From Planctomycetota bacterium (GTDB lineage Bacteria > Planctomycetota > Phycisphaerae > Phycisphaerales > SM1A02), in contig VGYX01000006.1 in assembly GCA_016872835.1 (NCBI GenBank), forward strand, positions 89,940-153,939: a stretch of 64,000 nt of DNA. The letters are read 5' to 3'. The notes under the pieces were generated by a model. It saw only the letters and a list, made by a program, of their open reading frames with translations, did not search any database and had not been told where the DNA came from. A program made the position numbers and the translations under genes. Numbering within the stretch: the first letter of the stretch is position 1; each line of letters starts with the position of its first letter. Below are positions 8,206-17,120 of the stretch, piece by piece.

Positions 8206-9204
8206 ATGCGCTCCGCGGCTCGCTGGCTCTGCATCTCGCTGACATCGATCGCGCTGGTGGCGTGCGCCACGCAGCGTGCCACGCCCATGGCGAGCTCCGA
8301 GCGCACGCGCGAGGAACTCGCGCAGGCACTTCTGGATCTGGCCGACCTGACCATCTCGCGCTTCGAGGCCGCCTACCTGGAAGCGGCGTTCGAGAAGGCG
8401 GAACCACGCAAGCTCGCGGTGCTCGCGAAGACCCGCAACGAGGTGGCGATGAACGTGCGGGCGATCGCGCTGGGCGACGATCCGGGCCGCGATCTGGTGG
8501 ACCTGTACGCGTGGAGTCGGATCGCGCAGGTGGCGTGCCACAACCGCGTGCGCAGGGCGCCCGAGACGTTCATCGACATCTGCGGGGACACCTACGGCCC
8601 AATCTGTGAACGCATCCAGGCACTGGCGCGGAAGTGGATCGATCCGGTGAAGATGGCCCGCATCGACGCGGCGGTGGACAAGTTCCTCTCGGAGCACCCC
8701 GAGGTGGTCACGGCCACGCTTGTGCGACTGGTGGATCTGGATGATCGTCAGAACACGCTTGGCCTCTCGCGCGAGGAGCTCGAGAACCTGCAGGATCCCG
8801 ACGACATGTTCGCGCCGGTGAACGAGGCGAACCGGCAGATCGAGCAGACGCGCATCACCGGGCAGCAGATGGTGTGGCTGCTCGCGCGCATGCCCACGGC
8901 CGCGGGATGGGAAATCCAGGCGCAACTCGATCTGGCGGTGAGTGGTCCGCCGCTCAGCGATGCGTTCGCGAATCTCGGCCGCGGTTCGGGTGAACTGGGG
9001 CGCATGCCGAAGAGCCTGGGTGACCTCGCCACCACGATCGAGACGCTCTCAAGCCGCGTGGGCGGCAGCGATGGCCTGCGTGGCGTGACCCGCGACGCGA
9101 TCCTGCTGGGTGGATTGATCGCGCTGGCGGTGATCGCGGCCGCCACGATCGGCGCACTCGTGGTGGTGCATCGCGTACATCACCTGCGCCGTCGCGGCGA
9201 CTGA
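8206..9204 (+). CDS. Predicted lipoprotein with C-terminal membrane anchor, function unknown
   Basis: A 332-residue protein that I do not recognise. It begins with a lipoprotein signal, SIALVACAT, giving a lipobox cysteine near residue 22. The middle is rich in amphipathic helices with several short Gln/Asn-rich stretches. A single strong hydrophobic helix near residues 300-322 (DAILLGGLIALAVIAAATIG) is followed by a basic tail, so the C-terminus probably re-enters the inner membrane. Having both a lipid anchor and a C-terminal transmembrane helix is unusual. It follows the CPBP protease closely, which suggests shared regulation or a substrate/partner relation, though that is only inference. 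Confidence 0.7.
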   Translation: MRSAARWLCISLTSIALVACATQRATPMASSERTREELAQALLDLADLTISRFEAAYLEAAFEKAEPRKLAVLAKTRNEVAMNVRAIALGDDPGRDLVDLYAWSRIAQVACHNRVRRAPETFIDICGDTYGPICERIQALARKWIDPVKMARIDAAVDKFLSEHPEVVTATLVRLVDLDDRQNTLGLSREELENLQDPDDMFAPVNEANRQIEQTRITGQQMVWLLARMPTAAGWEIQAQLDLAVSGPPLSDAFANLGRGSGELGRMPKSLGDLATTIETLSSRVGGSDGLRGVTRDAILLGGLIALAVIAAATIGALVVVHRVHHLRRRGD

Positions 9205-9736
9205 GCGCTCCACGAGTGCCGGATGGTCCTTCGAGCAGCAGCAGATCGCGCAGCCTGGCCTGATCGGACGCTGGGGCGTGCTGGATCTTCTGCAGCGCGC
9301 GCGCGGAGCCCCCGGCGGTGATCCAGGATTGCAGCGTGGGGCGCAGCGATCGAAGCAGGGATTCGGCCTGTGCGCGTGCTCGAGCGGTGCGACCAGAGGA
9401 TTCGGTTCGCAACGCGACGGCGCCCTCATCGCCGCCGACCGCAAGCATGGAACCTGCGGCGTCGAGCGCGAGGGCGCGAACGGATCCCACGCCGGGCCGC
9501 AGCTGGCTGAGCTTGCGGCCTGAAGCCGCGTCCCACAGCACGACCTGTCCAGCCTCGGTTCCACAGAGCACCATCTGGCCCGTGGGATCGAACGCGACCC
9601 TCAGGACCGACATGAATTCGGTGTTCGCGGCGGTCTCGAGCAGTCGCTTCCCTGCGTCGAATCGGACGGGTCGGTGTCCATGATCTGCGTACGCATGGGA
9701 GGCCTGTCCGGGGCCGCGCAGGCGGCTCCGAATGGC
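9205..9736 (-). pseudogene. Remnant of a WD40-repeat protein (C-terminal blades)
   Basis: Reading minus from the upstream TGA (9739-9737), the frame encodes HGHRPVRFDAGKRL, then FDPTGQMVLCGTEAGQVVLWD and a second blade-like unit ALALDAAGSMLAVGGDEGAVALR, followed by a helical stretch. These are two typical WD40 blades, as found at the ends of planctomycete Ser/Thr kinase or WD40 proteins. No start lies upstream within the frame except an internal ATG at 9613, and the frame runs on through the 3' part of the convergent lipoprotein gene without a natural end. I read it as a decayed 3' fragment. A small functional ORF starting at 9613 is possible but less likely. Confidence 0.5.
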
Positions 9737-9789
9737 TCATCGACGGCTTGCGCGTGTGGCCGAGGCGCAATCCAGCCGGTTTCGGCGGA

Positions 9790-10425
9790 TCAACCCTCGC
9801 TCAGGTCGATCGTCCAGTAGGCCTCGTCCAGGAAGGCCTTCCAGCTCTGGTACTTCGGGCTTCCCAGACGCATCGCGATCGCGGGGTTTCGCTTGGGGCG
9901 CACCGCAGGCCGGATCAGCCTGATGCCCGCCTCGCTGGGGGTGCGGCCACCCTTGCGGGCGTTGCACTTCACGCAGGCGCACACCAGGTTGTCCCAGGTG
10001 TTCAGGCCGCCCTGCACGCGCGGCACCACGTGGTCGAGCGTGAGTTCCTTGGTGGCGAAGTGCTTGCCGCAGTACTGGCAGCGATTGCCGTCGCGCGCAT
10101 AGATGTTGCGGCGGTTCAACTTCACCTGCTCCCTTGGGAAGCGGTCATAGCCGAGCAGTCGGATGATCTTCGGCACCGCGATCACCAGGCGTGGCGTGCG
10201 GATCCAGTCGTGCTGCTCGTGCTCGAACTCCCGCTGGAACTCGGCCGCCTCGGCCCACGTCTGCAGCGAGTAGTTCACGTACGTGCCGTTCTCGACCGAG
10301 ACGATCTCCGCCACCTGCTTGCACAGCAGGGTGAAGGCCCGGCGCGCGTCGACGACGCGGATCGCGCCGTAGAGGCGATTGAGAACGAGAACTCGAGCGT
10401 CGAGACCTGACGCCAGCGCGGTCAT
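9790..10425 (-). CDS. HNH endonuclease-domain protein
   Basis: A 211-residue protein with a conserved N-terminal region (VLVLNRLYGAIRVVDARRAFTLL) that characterises a widespread stand-alone bacterial HNH family. The nuclease core at about residues 110-170 has two zinc-knuckle CxxC pairs (CQYCGKHF and CVKCNARKG) flanking LDHVVPRVQGG and the WDNLV asparagine. A strong AGGAGG lies 8 bp before the ATG. No mobile-element context is visible, so this is probably a resident housekeeping-like gene rather than a homing enzyme. The cellular role of this family is not established. Confidence 0.9.
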   Translation of the reverse strand: MTALASGLDARVLVLNRLYGAIRVVDARRAFTLLCKQVAEIVSVENGTYVNYSLQTWAEAAEFQREFEHEQHDWIRTPRLVIAVPKIIRLLGYDRFPREQVKLNRRNIYARDGNRCQYCGKHFATKELTLDHVVPRVQGGLNTWDNLVCACVKCNARKGGRTPSEAGIRLIRPAVRPKRNPAIAMRLGSPKYQSWKAFLDEAYWTIDLSEG

Positions 10426-10535
10426 CCTGACGAACCTCCTGAACCCGCGGATCCTCCGCTGGGTTCGCGGAAGTCTACCTCCGCCGGGGCCAAGGGCAAT
10501 CGGAACCCGAAATTGTTGTCGTGGGGTTCAATTTT

Positions 10536-11231
10536 TCAGTCCTCCGCACCAAGCCACGCGCGCTGCGCAGCCAGATTCCGATGACCCACGATCAAGGGGG
10601 TTTCCGCGGGCACATGCTCGGTCAGGAGTTTTCGAACCAGGTCGCGCGGCAGGGCGCCCTGACCCAGCGGGCAGGGGCGTGGCGGATCGTCCTCGGCCAT
10701 GGGACCGATGTCCTCCAGAAGCACCACCGCCGCACGCGGACCCAGTGTGGCGAACAGCCGCTCCAGATGCTCAGGCAGGTCGCGCAGCATGTCGGCGCTG
10801 ATCATGTCGGCCGGGCTGAGGGCGATCTGCACGGGCAGGCCCGCGTGATCCGCGAGGAAGCGAAGGCATCCCTGCGCGTCACTGAGCACATGGCGCAGAT
10901 GCGGTCGCAGGCAGAGCGAGCGGCCTTGCGCCTCGAGTGCGGGCGCGGACTGCGTGATCAGCGCGTCGAGCGCGGCGCGCCCCGGTCGCATCCAGTTGGG
11001 TGGATGGCTTTCGAAGAGTTCGCCGGCCAGCGATCCGCTCCAGCACAGCAGGCGCGGTCCGGGGCCGTCCGCCGCGGCGATCCATCCGGGCGCGAGCGGG
11101 TTGCCCTCGACCCACGCGGCGGCGATGCGGTCGGGCTGCCCCAGCCTGCAGGCGAGCGCGTCGCAGGCTGGCGGCGTGGCGCCCGTCAGGCGAGCCAGCG
11201 TGCGCGCGTCGTGCAGGACATGCAGGTTCAT
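10536..11231 (-). CDS. Hypothetical protein, possible TIM-barrel-like fold
   Basis: A 231-residue protein without a family I can name. It is Ala/Leu/Pro-rich, soluble and lacks a signal peptide. Segments such as GRSLCLRPHLRHVLSDAQG, LPVQIALSPADM and RAAVVLLEDIG have the alternating strand/helix and polar strand ends of sugar-isomerase-like TIM barrels, where H and E residues often bind metal; this resemblance is weak. It is divergent from the DUF1080 gene with 35 bp between starts and sits 110 bp from the HNH gene. Confidence 0.6.
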   Translation of the reverse strand: MNLHVLHDARTLARLTGATPPACDALACRLGQPDRIAAAWVEGNPLAPGWIAAADGPGPRLLCWSGSLAGELFESHPPNWMRPGRAALDALITQSAPALEAQGRSLCLRPHLRHVLSDAQGCLRFLADHAGLPVQIALSPADMISADMLRDLPEHLERLFATLGPRAAVVLLEDIGPMAEDDPPRPCPLGQGALPRDLVRKLLTEHVPAETPLIVGHRNLAAQRAWLGAED

Positions 11232-11266
11232 GCGGTCAGGGTACGCGTGCGCGATAGCATTTCGCC

Positions 11267-12607
11267 ATGCAGCGTGCGCACGCGTTCGGACTCGTCCTGC
11301 TCGCCTCGCTTGGATCGCTGGCGCTCGCGCCGCAGGCGCCGCGCGCCGAGCCGCTCTTCAACGGCAAGGATCTCTCGGGCTGGGTGGCTGTGAACTGCTC
11401 GCCTGCCACCTTCACCGTGAGGGACGGCGAGATCCGCTGCACCGGCAAGCCCACGGGCGTGCTTCGCACCGCCGAGCGCTACCGCAACTTCGTGATGGAG
11501 ATGGAGTGGATGCACGAGGTCCCGGGCGGCAACGCGGGCCTGTTCGTGTGGAGCGATCCGCTGCCCGTGCGCGGGCAGCCGTTCACGCGAAGCATCGAGG
11601 TGCAGGTGATGCTGACCGACGACGGGAAGGACAAGGAGGGCCGACTCCTCTACACGGGGCACGGTGACATCTTCTCGATCCACGGCGCCACGATGGTGCC
11701 GGACCGTCCGCACCCGGCGGGGTGGGCGCGCTGTCTGCCGAGCGAGCGGCTCACGAAGCCCGCGGGGCAGTGGAACCACTACAAGGTGACGGCGAGGGAC
11801 GGCACCATGAAGCTCGAGGTGAACGGCCGCGAGGTGAGCGGCGGCCGCGACATGAGCCCACGCGAGGGCCACATCTGTCTGGAGAGCGAGGGCTCGCCGA
11901 TCCGCTTCCGAAACATCTCGATCACGCGGCTTCCCGATGACGGCACGCCGCTTCCCGCCGAGCAGCAGTGCGCGCCCGACGAGGGATTCCGCCCGATCTT
12001 CGACGGCACGCTCGATGGTTGGCACGAGACCGACGGCCACTACGGCCACTGGAAGCCAGCGGACTGGCGCCTGACCTACGACGGCCGCGGCGATTCGCTC
12101 TGGACCGACATGGAGTACGCCGACTTCGAGCTGATCTGCGACTGGCGATGGACCGGTGCCGCCACCAAGGCGAAGGTGCCCGTGATCCGCCCGGACGGCA
12201 CGAGCCCCGCGGGTCCCGACGGCAAGCCTCTCACCGTCGAGATCGACGACTTCGGCGACAGCGGCATCCTGCTGCGTGGCAACGACAAGAGCCAGGTGAA
12301 CATCTGGTGCTGGCCGGTGGGAAGCGGCGAGGTCTACGGCTATCGCAACGACATCAGCCAGCCGGCGGCGGTACGTGCGGCCGTCACGCCGCGCGAGAAG
12401 GCCGACATGCCGCCCGGGCAGTGGAACCGTCTGCGAATCCGCATGCAGGGCGACCGCCTGAGCGTGAACCTGAACGGGAAGACCGTGATCGAGAACGCGC
12501 AGCTGCCGGGTGTGCCGCGGCGTGGACCGATCGGCCTGCAGCACCATGGCGCGCCGATCGAGTTCGCGAACCTGTACGTGCGTGCGCTGAAGCCCGACGC
12601 GAAGTGA
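11267..12607 (+). CDS. Exported protein with two 3-keto-disaccharide hydrolase (DUF1080) domains
   Basis: A 446-residue protein with a signal peptide (MQRAHAFGLVLLASLGSLALA, cleavage near APRAEP). Two lectin-like DUF1080 beta-sandwich domains follow. The first (about 29-220) begins LFNGKDLSGW and includes RNFVMEMEWMHEVPGGNAGLF; the second (about 240-440) begins IFDGTLDGWHETDG and repeats the pattern with ADFELICDWRW and DSGILLRGND. Both contain the late PAGQWN/PPGQWN motif. DUF1080 proteins are highly expanded in planctomycetes, and some members hydrolyse 3-keto-glycosides. The duplicated form probably acts on periplasmic carbohydrate. Confidence 0.88.
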   Translation: MQRAHAFGLVLLASLGSLALAPQAPRAEPLFNGKDLSGWVAVNCSPATFTVRDGEIRCTGKPTGVLRTAERYRNFVMEMEWMHEVPGGNAGLFVWSDPLPVRGQPFTRSIEVQVMLTDDGKDKEGRLLYTGHGDIFSIHGATMVPDRPHPAGWARCLPSERLTKPAGQWNHYKVTARDGTMKLEVNGREVSGGRDMSPREGHICLESEGSPIRFRNISITRLPDDGTPLPAEQQCAPDEGFRPIFDGTLDGWHETDGHYGHWKPADWRLTYDGRGDSLWTDMEYADFELICDWRWTGAATKAKVPVIRPDGTSPAGPDGKPLTVEIDDFGDSGILLRGNDKSQVNIWCWPVGSGEVYGYRNDISQPAAVRAAVTPREKADMPPGQWNRLRIRMQGDRLSVNLNGKTVIENAQLPGVPRRGPIGLQHHGAPIEFANLYVRALKPDAK

Positions 12608-12610
12608 CGC

Positions 12611-12970
12611 TCAGCCGCGGTAGGCGCAGCGGCTCGTGCAGGTCTCCTGCACGATCACCTCGCTCAGCAGCGGCACCACGGGCTTGAGGCGATCCCAGAT
12701 CCACTTCGCGAGCATCTCGCTGGTCGGGTTCTCGAGACCCGGAATCTCGTTCAGGCAGCGATGGTCGAGTGCCTGCTCGATCGGATACGTGGCCGCCTTC
12801 AGGTCGGCGAAGTCCACGAGGTAGCCCTTCGCCGGATCGAGCGGGCCTTCGACCACCACCTCCACGCGGAAGCTGTGGCCGTGCATGCGGCGGCACTTGT
12901 GCTCGGGTGGAAAGCAAGGCAGCCAGTGGGCTGCCTCGAATCCGAATGTCTTGCTGAGTCGCACCTGCAT
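12611..12970 (-). CDS. queD: 6-carboxy-5,6,7,8-tetrahydropterin synthase / 6-pyruvoyl-tetrahydropterin synthase family
   Basis: Converts 7,8-dihydroneopterin triphosphate to 6-carboxytetrahydropterin on the route to queuosine and other 7-deazapurines. At 119 residues the length is typical. Zinc ligands are visible as H15 (FEAAHWLP), H30 and H32 (RRMHGHSF); the catalytic cysteine is C26 in [18 protein letters not shown] (about 68-75) and [13 protein letters not shown] (near 105) complete the active site. The spacing CxxxHGH is that of QueD rather than mammalian PTPS. The other queuosine genes are not seen nearby. Confidence 0.93.
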   Translation of the reverse strand: MQVRLSKTFGFEAAHWLPCFPPEHKCRRMHGHSFRVEVVVEGPLDPAKGYLVDFADLKAATYPIEQALDHRCLNEIPGLENPTSEMLAKWIWDRLKPVVPLLSEVIVQETCTSRCAYRG

Positions 12971-12989
12971 GGCGCGGGAGGGCGGAGCA

Positions 12990-13016
12990 GGGGCCCGGCG
13001 GCGTTCGCCGGGCCCC
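12990..13016 (-). other. Strong GC hairpin between rplS and queD
   Basis: An 11-bp perfect stem with a 5-nt loop (GGGGCCCGGCG / CGCCGGGCCCC) lies between the rplS stop and the queD start on the minus strand. No T-tract follows, so it is not a classical intrinsic terminator. It may attenuate read-through from the ribosomal-protein operon or protect the 3' end. Confidence 0.6.
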
Positions 13017-13024
13017 GTGCGAGG

Positions 13025-13495
13025 TCAGTCCTTCGTGGCCTTCTTCTTGCCCTCGCCCTTCGGCGCGGTCTCGGCGGCGGGCGCCTCGGCGGCCACCGTG
13101 TCGGTGGCGGCGAGGGCAGCCTCGAGGCCCTTCAGGCCGCGGCGCTGGTCGCGCAGGCGACGGCTCTTGCCGGTGCGCTCGCGCAGGTAGTAGAGCTTCG
13201 CGCGACGGGCGTCGGCGCGACGCACCACGTCGATCTTCGACAGGCGCGGCGAGTGCAGCGGGAAGATGCGCTCCACGCCCTCGTTCGCCACGATGCGGCG
13301 CACGGTGATGGTCGCGTTCACGCCGCGGCCCTTCTGGGCGATCAGCACGCCCTGGAAGACCTGGATGCGCTCCTTGTCGCCCTCGATGATCTTGTAGTGG
13401 ACGTCGATGGTGTCACCCACGCTGAACGGGGGGAAGCTCTTCGCGTCCTTGAGTTGCTTGGAGAGGGTCTGTTCGATGGTGAGTTGGCGGTTCAT
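13025..13495 (-). CDS. rplS: 50S ribosomal protein L19 (bL19)
   Basis: A 50S protein at the subunit interface. The core (residues 1-115) has FSVGDTIDVHYKIIEGDKERIQVFQGV, the RRIVANEGVERIFPLHSPRLSKIDVVRRADARRAKLYYLR block, and GKSRRLR. About 40 additional C-terminal residues, Ala/Lys-rich, extend the usual 115-120-residue protein. It lies 88 bp downstream of trmD. The order rpsP-trmD-rplS matches the standard bacterial cluster. Confidence 0.97.
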   Translation of the reverse strand: MNRQLTIEQTLSKQLKDAKSFPPFSVGDTIDVHYKIIEGDKERIQVFQGVLIAQKGRGVNATITVRRIVANEGVERIFPLHSPRLSKIDVVRRADARRAKLYYLRERTGKSRRLRDQRRGLKGLEAALAATDTVAAEAPAAETAPKGEGKKKATKD

Positions 13496-13583
13496 GTCGG
13501 TCTCTCAGTCCTGGATCCGTTCGTGGATCCGAATGTCCCGTTGCAGCCTTCGGATCCTTCCGAAGACGCCGCGTGGGCGCTGG

Positions 13584-14309
13584 TCACTTGGGCCCTTCGT
13601 CGCCCAGGGGTGACCGTTCCATCAGATCCGGCCGACGCACACGCGTGCGGTGGATCGTCTGCTCGCGTCGCCATGCCTCGATCGCGGCATGGTCGCCCGA
13701 GAGCAGCACCTCGGGAACGCTCCGACCGCGCCACGAGCGCGGGCGGGTGTAGTGAGGGCAATCCAGCAGTGGATTGCCTTGCTCGTCGCGGCGGCTGAAG
13801 GAGTCCTCCGCGGCCGAGCGGTCGTGGCCAAGGACTCCTGGAAGGAGCCGGACCACGGCATCCGAGAGCAGCAGCGCGGGAAGTTCTCCACCTGAAACGG
13901 TGAAGTCTCCGACGCTGATCTCGAGCGGGCGAAGTTCCTCGATCGCACGCTCGTCGATGCCCTCGTAGTGGCCGGCGATGAGGAGCAGTCGCTCCTGCTT
14001 CGCAAGCCATTCCACGCGGGCCTGACGCAGGGGTTCCCCCTGCGGGGTGAGCAGCACGCGGCAGGCTGCCCGGTTGTCCATCTTCTCGACCGCCTCGACC
14101 GCGTCGACGAGGGGGTCACACATGAAGACCATGCCGGGTCCGCCGCCGAAGGGCCGGTCGTCCACCTTGTGGTGGGGACCCGTCGCCCACGTGCGGATGT
14201 CGTGCACGAAGTACTGCACGGCACCCGCGGCTGCGGCCCGCCCGGGAATGCTGGCGGCCAGCGGGGCCGTCATCATGTCCGGGAAGATCGTGAGGAGGTC
14301 GATGCGCAT
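13584..14309 (-). CDS. trmD: tRNA (guanine-N1-)-methyltransferase
   Basis: A SPOUT-fold enzyme that methylates G37 of tRNAs to prevent frameshifting. The 241-residue product begins MRIDLLTIFPDMM and has DDRPFGGGPGMV, the knot region LLIAGHYEGIDERAIEE, and SVGDFTVSGGELPALLLSDAVVRLLPGVLG, all diagnostic. The C-terminal domain has CPHYTRPRSWRG and VPEVLLSGDHAAIEAWRR. It is 24 bp downstream of rpsP, and rimM, normally between the two, is absent. Confidence 0.97.
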   Translation of the reverse strand: MRIDLLTIFPDMMTAPLAASIPGRAAAAGAVQYFVHDIRTWATGPHHKVDDRPFGGGPGMVFMCDPLVDAVEAVEKMDNRAACRVLLTPQGEPLRQARVEWLAKQERLLLIAGHYEGIDERAIEELRPLEISVGDFTVSGGELPALLLSDAVVRLLPGVLGHDRSAAEDSFSRRDEQGNPLLDCPHYTRPRSWRGRSVPEVLLSGDHAAIEAWRREQTIHRTRVRRPDLMERSPLGDEGPK

Positions 14310-14333
14310 GCGCGCGGCCTCCGAAGGAGGGGA

Positions 14334-14669
14334 TCAGCCCTCCTTCTTCTCCTCGGCGGCCGGAGCCGGCTTCGGATGACGGCTGACCTTGCTGCGCACG
14401 GCGAGAGCCTTCACGGCGGCGGCCGGAATGGTTCCGCCGGCCTTCTTCACCAGGTTCGCCACGGTCAGGCTGGGCTGCGCGCCCTTGCTGAACCAGTGCT
14501 GCACGCGGTCCATGTCGAACTTCCACTGCTTGCCCTCGGGCGCACCCGGGTCGTACCAGCCCAACTCCTCGATGACGGCGCCGTCCCGCGGGGCGCGCTG
14601 ATCGGTGGCGCACAGACGGAAGCACGGCCGGTGGATTCGACCGAAACGCTTGAAACGCAAGACAACCAT
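14334..14669 (-). CDS. rpsP: 30S ribosomal protein S16 (bS16)
   Basis: A 111-residue small-subunit assembly protein starting MVVLRFKRFGRIHRPCFRLCATD, with RDGAVIEELGWYDP and the VQHWFSKGAQPSLTVANLVKKAG segment. A charged Lys/Glu tail of about 20 residues extends the usual 80-90-residue core. First gene of the rpsP-trmD-rplS operon. No ffh or other partner precedes it; about 200 bp upstream separate it from the convergent-side M50 protease. Confidence 0.96.
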   Translation of the reverse strand: MVVLRFKRFGRIHRPCFRLCATDQRAPRDGAVIEELGWYDPGAPEGKQWKFDMDRVQHWFSKGAQPSLTVANLVKKAGGTIPAAAVKALAVRSKVSRHPKPAPAAEEKKEG

Positions 14670-14871
14670 TGGGGTACCTCGTCAGCCGCCGCCTCGGGAC
14701 GCGCCGTTCACTCGAACGGCTCGCCAGTCCCGGATGCCGGTGGAGCGGGCCTGTCAGCCTCGCCGTGCCGGACACCTTCGAACGGGCAGGTGCGAATCGT
14801 CGAGTGTAGCGGAAGCCGCGGGGCCTTCCAAGCCCTGTGAAACGGGGGATTTCAGGCCAGCTCAGGCCACC

Positions 14872-15534
14872 TCACGCCATCCAAGTGGCCACGCGGAGGG
14901 CCCATTCGGTGCCGAACACCTTGCAGAAGCGCTCGATGGGGGCGAAGAGCCCCAGCATGCCGCAGGCGAAGATGGCGATCCATCCGTACTGCTGCGCCTC
15001 GGGGCTCTCGATCAGGGGACGCACGGGCGGCAGCAGGCCGGCGGCCACCTTGCTGCCGTCGAGGGGCGGGAAGGGCATCAGGTTGAAGCAGGCAAGGAAG
15101 AGGTTCAGCCAGCCGCCGGTGGTCAGGAAGACCTGCACGTTGTCGTACAGCGGTGTGCCGGCTGGGCCCTTCACGAACCACACGCCCAGTGCGGTGAGCG
15201 CAAGGAACGCGAGCAGCAAGTTCATGGCGGGGCCCGCGGCGCTCACCAGCACGTCGCCCTTGCGACCCATGCGGAAGCGCCATGGCGCCACGGGCATCTG
15301 TCCCCAGGTGAATCCCACGAGCACGAAGAAAAGCAGTGCCGTCGGGCCCATGTGCACCATCGGATTCAGGTTCATGTGGCCCGTCACGCGCGGTGTGTCG
15401 TCGCCCTGCCAGAGGGCGGCCCAGCCGTGCGCAAGCTCGTGCAGCATCACGCTGAGCAGGACCCAGAAGACCCAGCTCGAGAGCAGCACAGGGCTGCGCT
15501 CCCACAGGTCATGCATCCACCAGCCGCTTCCCAT
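14872..15534 (-). CDS. M50 (site-2 protease) family membrane zinc metalloprotease
   Basis: A 220-residue polytopic membrane protein. The zinc motif HELAH lies at residues 32-36 in the first membrane segment, and the third ligand sits in NLMPFPPLDGSK (Asp near 159). The central region SAAGPAMNLLLAFLAL is also typical. This compact form lacks PDZ and CBS domains, resembling the minimal S2P group of bacterial regulated intramembrane proteases. Its substrate is unknown. It is followed on the same strand by, and lies downstream of, the amidohydrolase gene. Confidence 0.9.
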   Translation of the reverse strand: MGSGWWMHDLWERSPVLLSSWVFWVLLSVMLHELAHGWAALWQGDDTPRVTGHMNLNPMVHMGPTALLFFVLVGFTWGQMPVAPWRFRMGRKGDVLVSAAGPAMNLLLAFLALTALGVWFVKGPAGTPLYDNVQVFLTTGGWLNLFLACFNLMPFPPLDGSKVAAGLLPPVRPLIESPEAQQYGWIAIFACGMLGLFAPIERFCKVFGTEWALRVATWMA

Positions 15535-15558
15535 GTGCGCAGGATAGGTGCGCGCCGC

Positions 15559-17100
15559 TCAGGTTGCGTGGACGATCTGCCCACCCACCATGCACCAGCG
15601 CACGCGTGGTGGATCCGTGACCCAGTTGCAGCGGAAGGGATCGCGGTCCAGCGAGACCAGATCGGCAGAGAGTCCCGGTGCGATACGGCCCGTGCGCTGG
15701 TTGCAGCGCAGGCAGCGTGCAGCGTCGACGGTATAGGCGCGCAGGGCCGCTTCGGGATCGAGGTTGTCCTCGGGACGGCAGACATCGCCGTGGATGTCGA
15801 GTCCGGTGATCGCGGCACGCAGGCCGGCGATCGCGTCGGGGGCCACGATCGGCCAGTCGCTGCCGAAGGCGAGGTTCGCACCGGCTTGGCGCAGGGCTCG
15901 GAAGGCGAAGAACCGGTCCATGCGAGCGGCCCCGAGCGCGGTCTCCGCGCCGGGCGCGTCGTGCGCCTTGTGCAGCGGCTGCATGCTGGCCCACCGGCCC
16001 TTCATGCGGGGCAGGTCGGCGGGGTGCACGGTCTGCGCGTGCTCGATGCGCAGCGCTTCGCGTGCGGGCGATCCGCGACGCTCGGCGGCGTCGGCGGCAT
16101 CGAGCGCCGCGCGCGCCGCGGCGTCGCCGATCGCGTGAAGGCTCATGCTGAAGTCGCGGCGAAGGCCCTCGCGCATCCACTCAGCGAGTTGGCCGCGCTC
16201 GGTGAGCTCCATGAAGAGGCCGCTGTTGCCCGCCGCATCGGCGTAGTGCTCAAGCATGCGCGCTGTGCGGCTGCCAAGCGTGCCGTCGACGAAGGTCTTC
16301 CAGCCGATGATGCTCAGCATGTCGTCGTGCTGGATGCAGTTGGACAGGCTCCAGTCGAGCGGCCAGTCGCGATCGAGCAGCGTGGCCTGAATGCGCAGCG
16401 GCAGTTCACGGCGCAGCGGGTCGATCGCCTCGACCAGATCGCGTGCGTACTCCATGCTGCCGACGGTCGCGATGCCGTGTCGCGCCAGATGCGCGGCTGC
16501 GGCGCGAAGGCCTTCGCGGCGCTCCTGCAGGGTGGGTTCCGGCACGCAGGCCTTCACCCACTTCCAAGCGGCCTGCTCCAGGAAAAGGCCGGTGGGCTGG
16601 CCTGAGGCGTCGCGTTGCACGCGGCCGCCAGCAGGATCGGTGCGCAGGTCGAATCGTGCGGTGATGGCGCGCAGGGCGGACGCGTTGACCACGCAGGCGT
16701 GCTGGTCCATGCGCCAGGCGATGGCAGGGCGGTCGCCCGAGTGTGCAAGCCACTCGGCGGTGGGAAGTTCGCCGCCCCAGCGGGACTGATCCCAGCCGTT
16801 GGCCTTGAGCCAGCGGCCCTCGGGCAGACGCGCGTGCGCGGCGGTGATGGCCTCGGCGAAGCGTTCGCGCGATGTGACGCCGGTCAGGTCGGTCTCGCCC
16901 AGCGAGAGTCCGCCGAGCGTGAGATGCAGATGCGCGTCGATGAAGGCGGGGCCGACCCATGGACCGCCGTCGAGGTCGCGATCGAACGCGCCGCCGTCGA
17001 ATTGTTCGATGCGACGATGCTGGACCACAAGGCTGCGTGCGGAGGGGGTGTTCGCATCGGTGGTCCAGATGCGTTCGGCGCGCACGCGAAGTCGAGGCAT
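15559..17100 (-). CDS. Amidohydrolase family protein (YtcJ-like, amidohydrolase 3)
   Basis: A 513-residue metal-dependent hydrolase. The first metal motif is FIDAHLHL (53-60). Further along are WRMDQHACVVNASALR, the HAIGDAAARAALDAADAAE helix with its ligand histidine, RIEHAQTVHPADLPRM, and the late FGSDWPI aspartate motif. The C-terminal beta domain ends with the usual GRIAPGLSADLVSLDRDP segment. This family includes N-substituted formamide deformylase-like and many uncharacterised cytoplasmic amidases or deacetylases. Substrate cannot be told from sequence. No signal peptide is present. Confidence 0.88.
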   Translation of the reverse strand: MPRLRVRAERIWTTDANTPSARSLVVQHRRIEQFDGGAFDRDLDGGPWVGPAFIDAHLHLTLGGLSLGETDLTGVTSRERFAEAITAAHARLPEGRWLKANGWDQSRWGGELPTAEWLAHSGDRPAIAWRMDQHACVVNASALRAITARFDLRTDPAGGRVQRDASGQPTGLFLEQAAWKWVKACVPEPTLQERREGLRAAAAHLARHGIATVGSMEYARDLVEAIDPLRRELPLRIQATLLDRDWPLDWSLSNCIQHDDMLSIIGWKTFVDGTLGSRTARMLEHYADAAGNSGLFMELTERGQLAEWMREGLRRDFSMSLHAIGDAAARAALDAADAAERRGSPAREALRIEHAQTVHPADLPRMKGRWASMQPLHKAHDAPGAETALGAARMDRFFAFRALRQAGANLAFGSDWPIVAPDAIAGLRAAITGLDIHGDVCRPEDNLDPEAALRAYTVDAARCLRCNQRTGRIAPGLSADLVSLDRDPFRCNWVTDPPRVRWCMVGGQIVHAT

Positions 17101-17120
17101 GGGAGCGGTATCGTAGGGCG

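Noticed and set aside
12990..13016. The GC hairpin after rplS as an intrinsic terminator
   Set aside because: It lacks a T-tract on the coding strand.
14605..16605. A 2-kb open plus-strand frame over the M50 protease and amidohydrolase
   Set aside because: High GC gives long antisense frames; the minus-strand genes have real family motifs and this has none.
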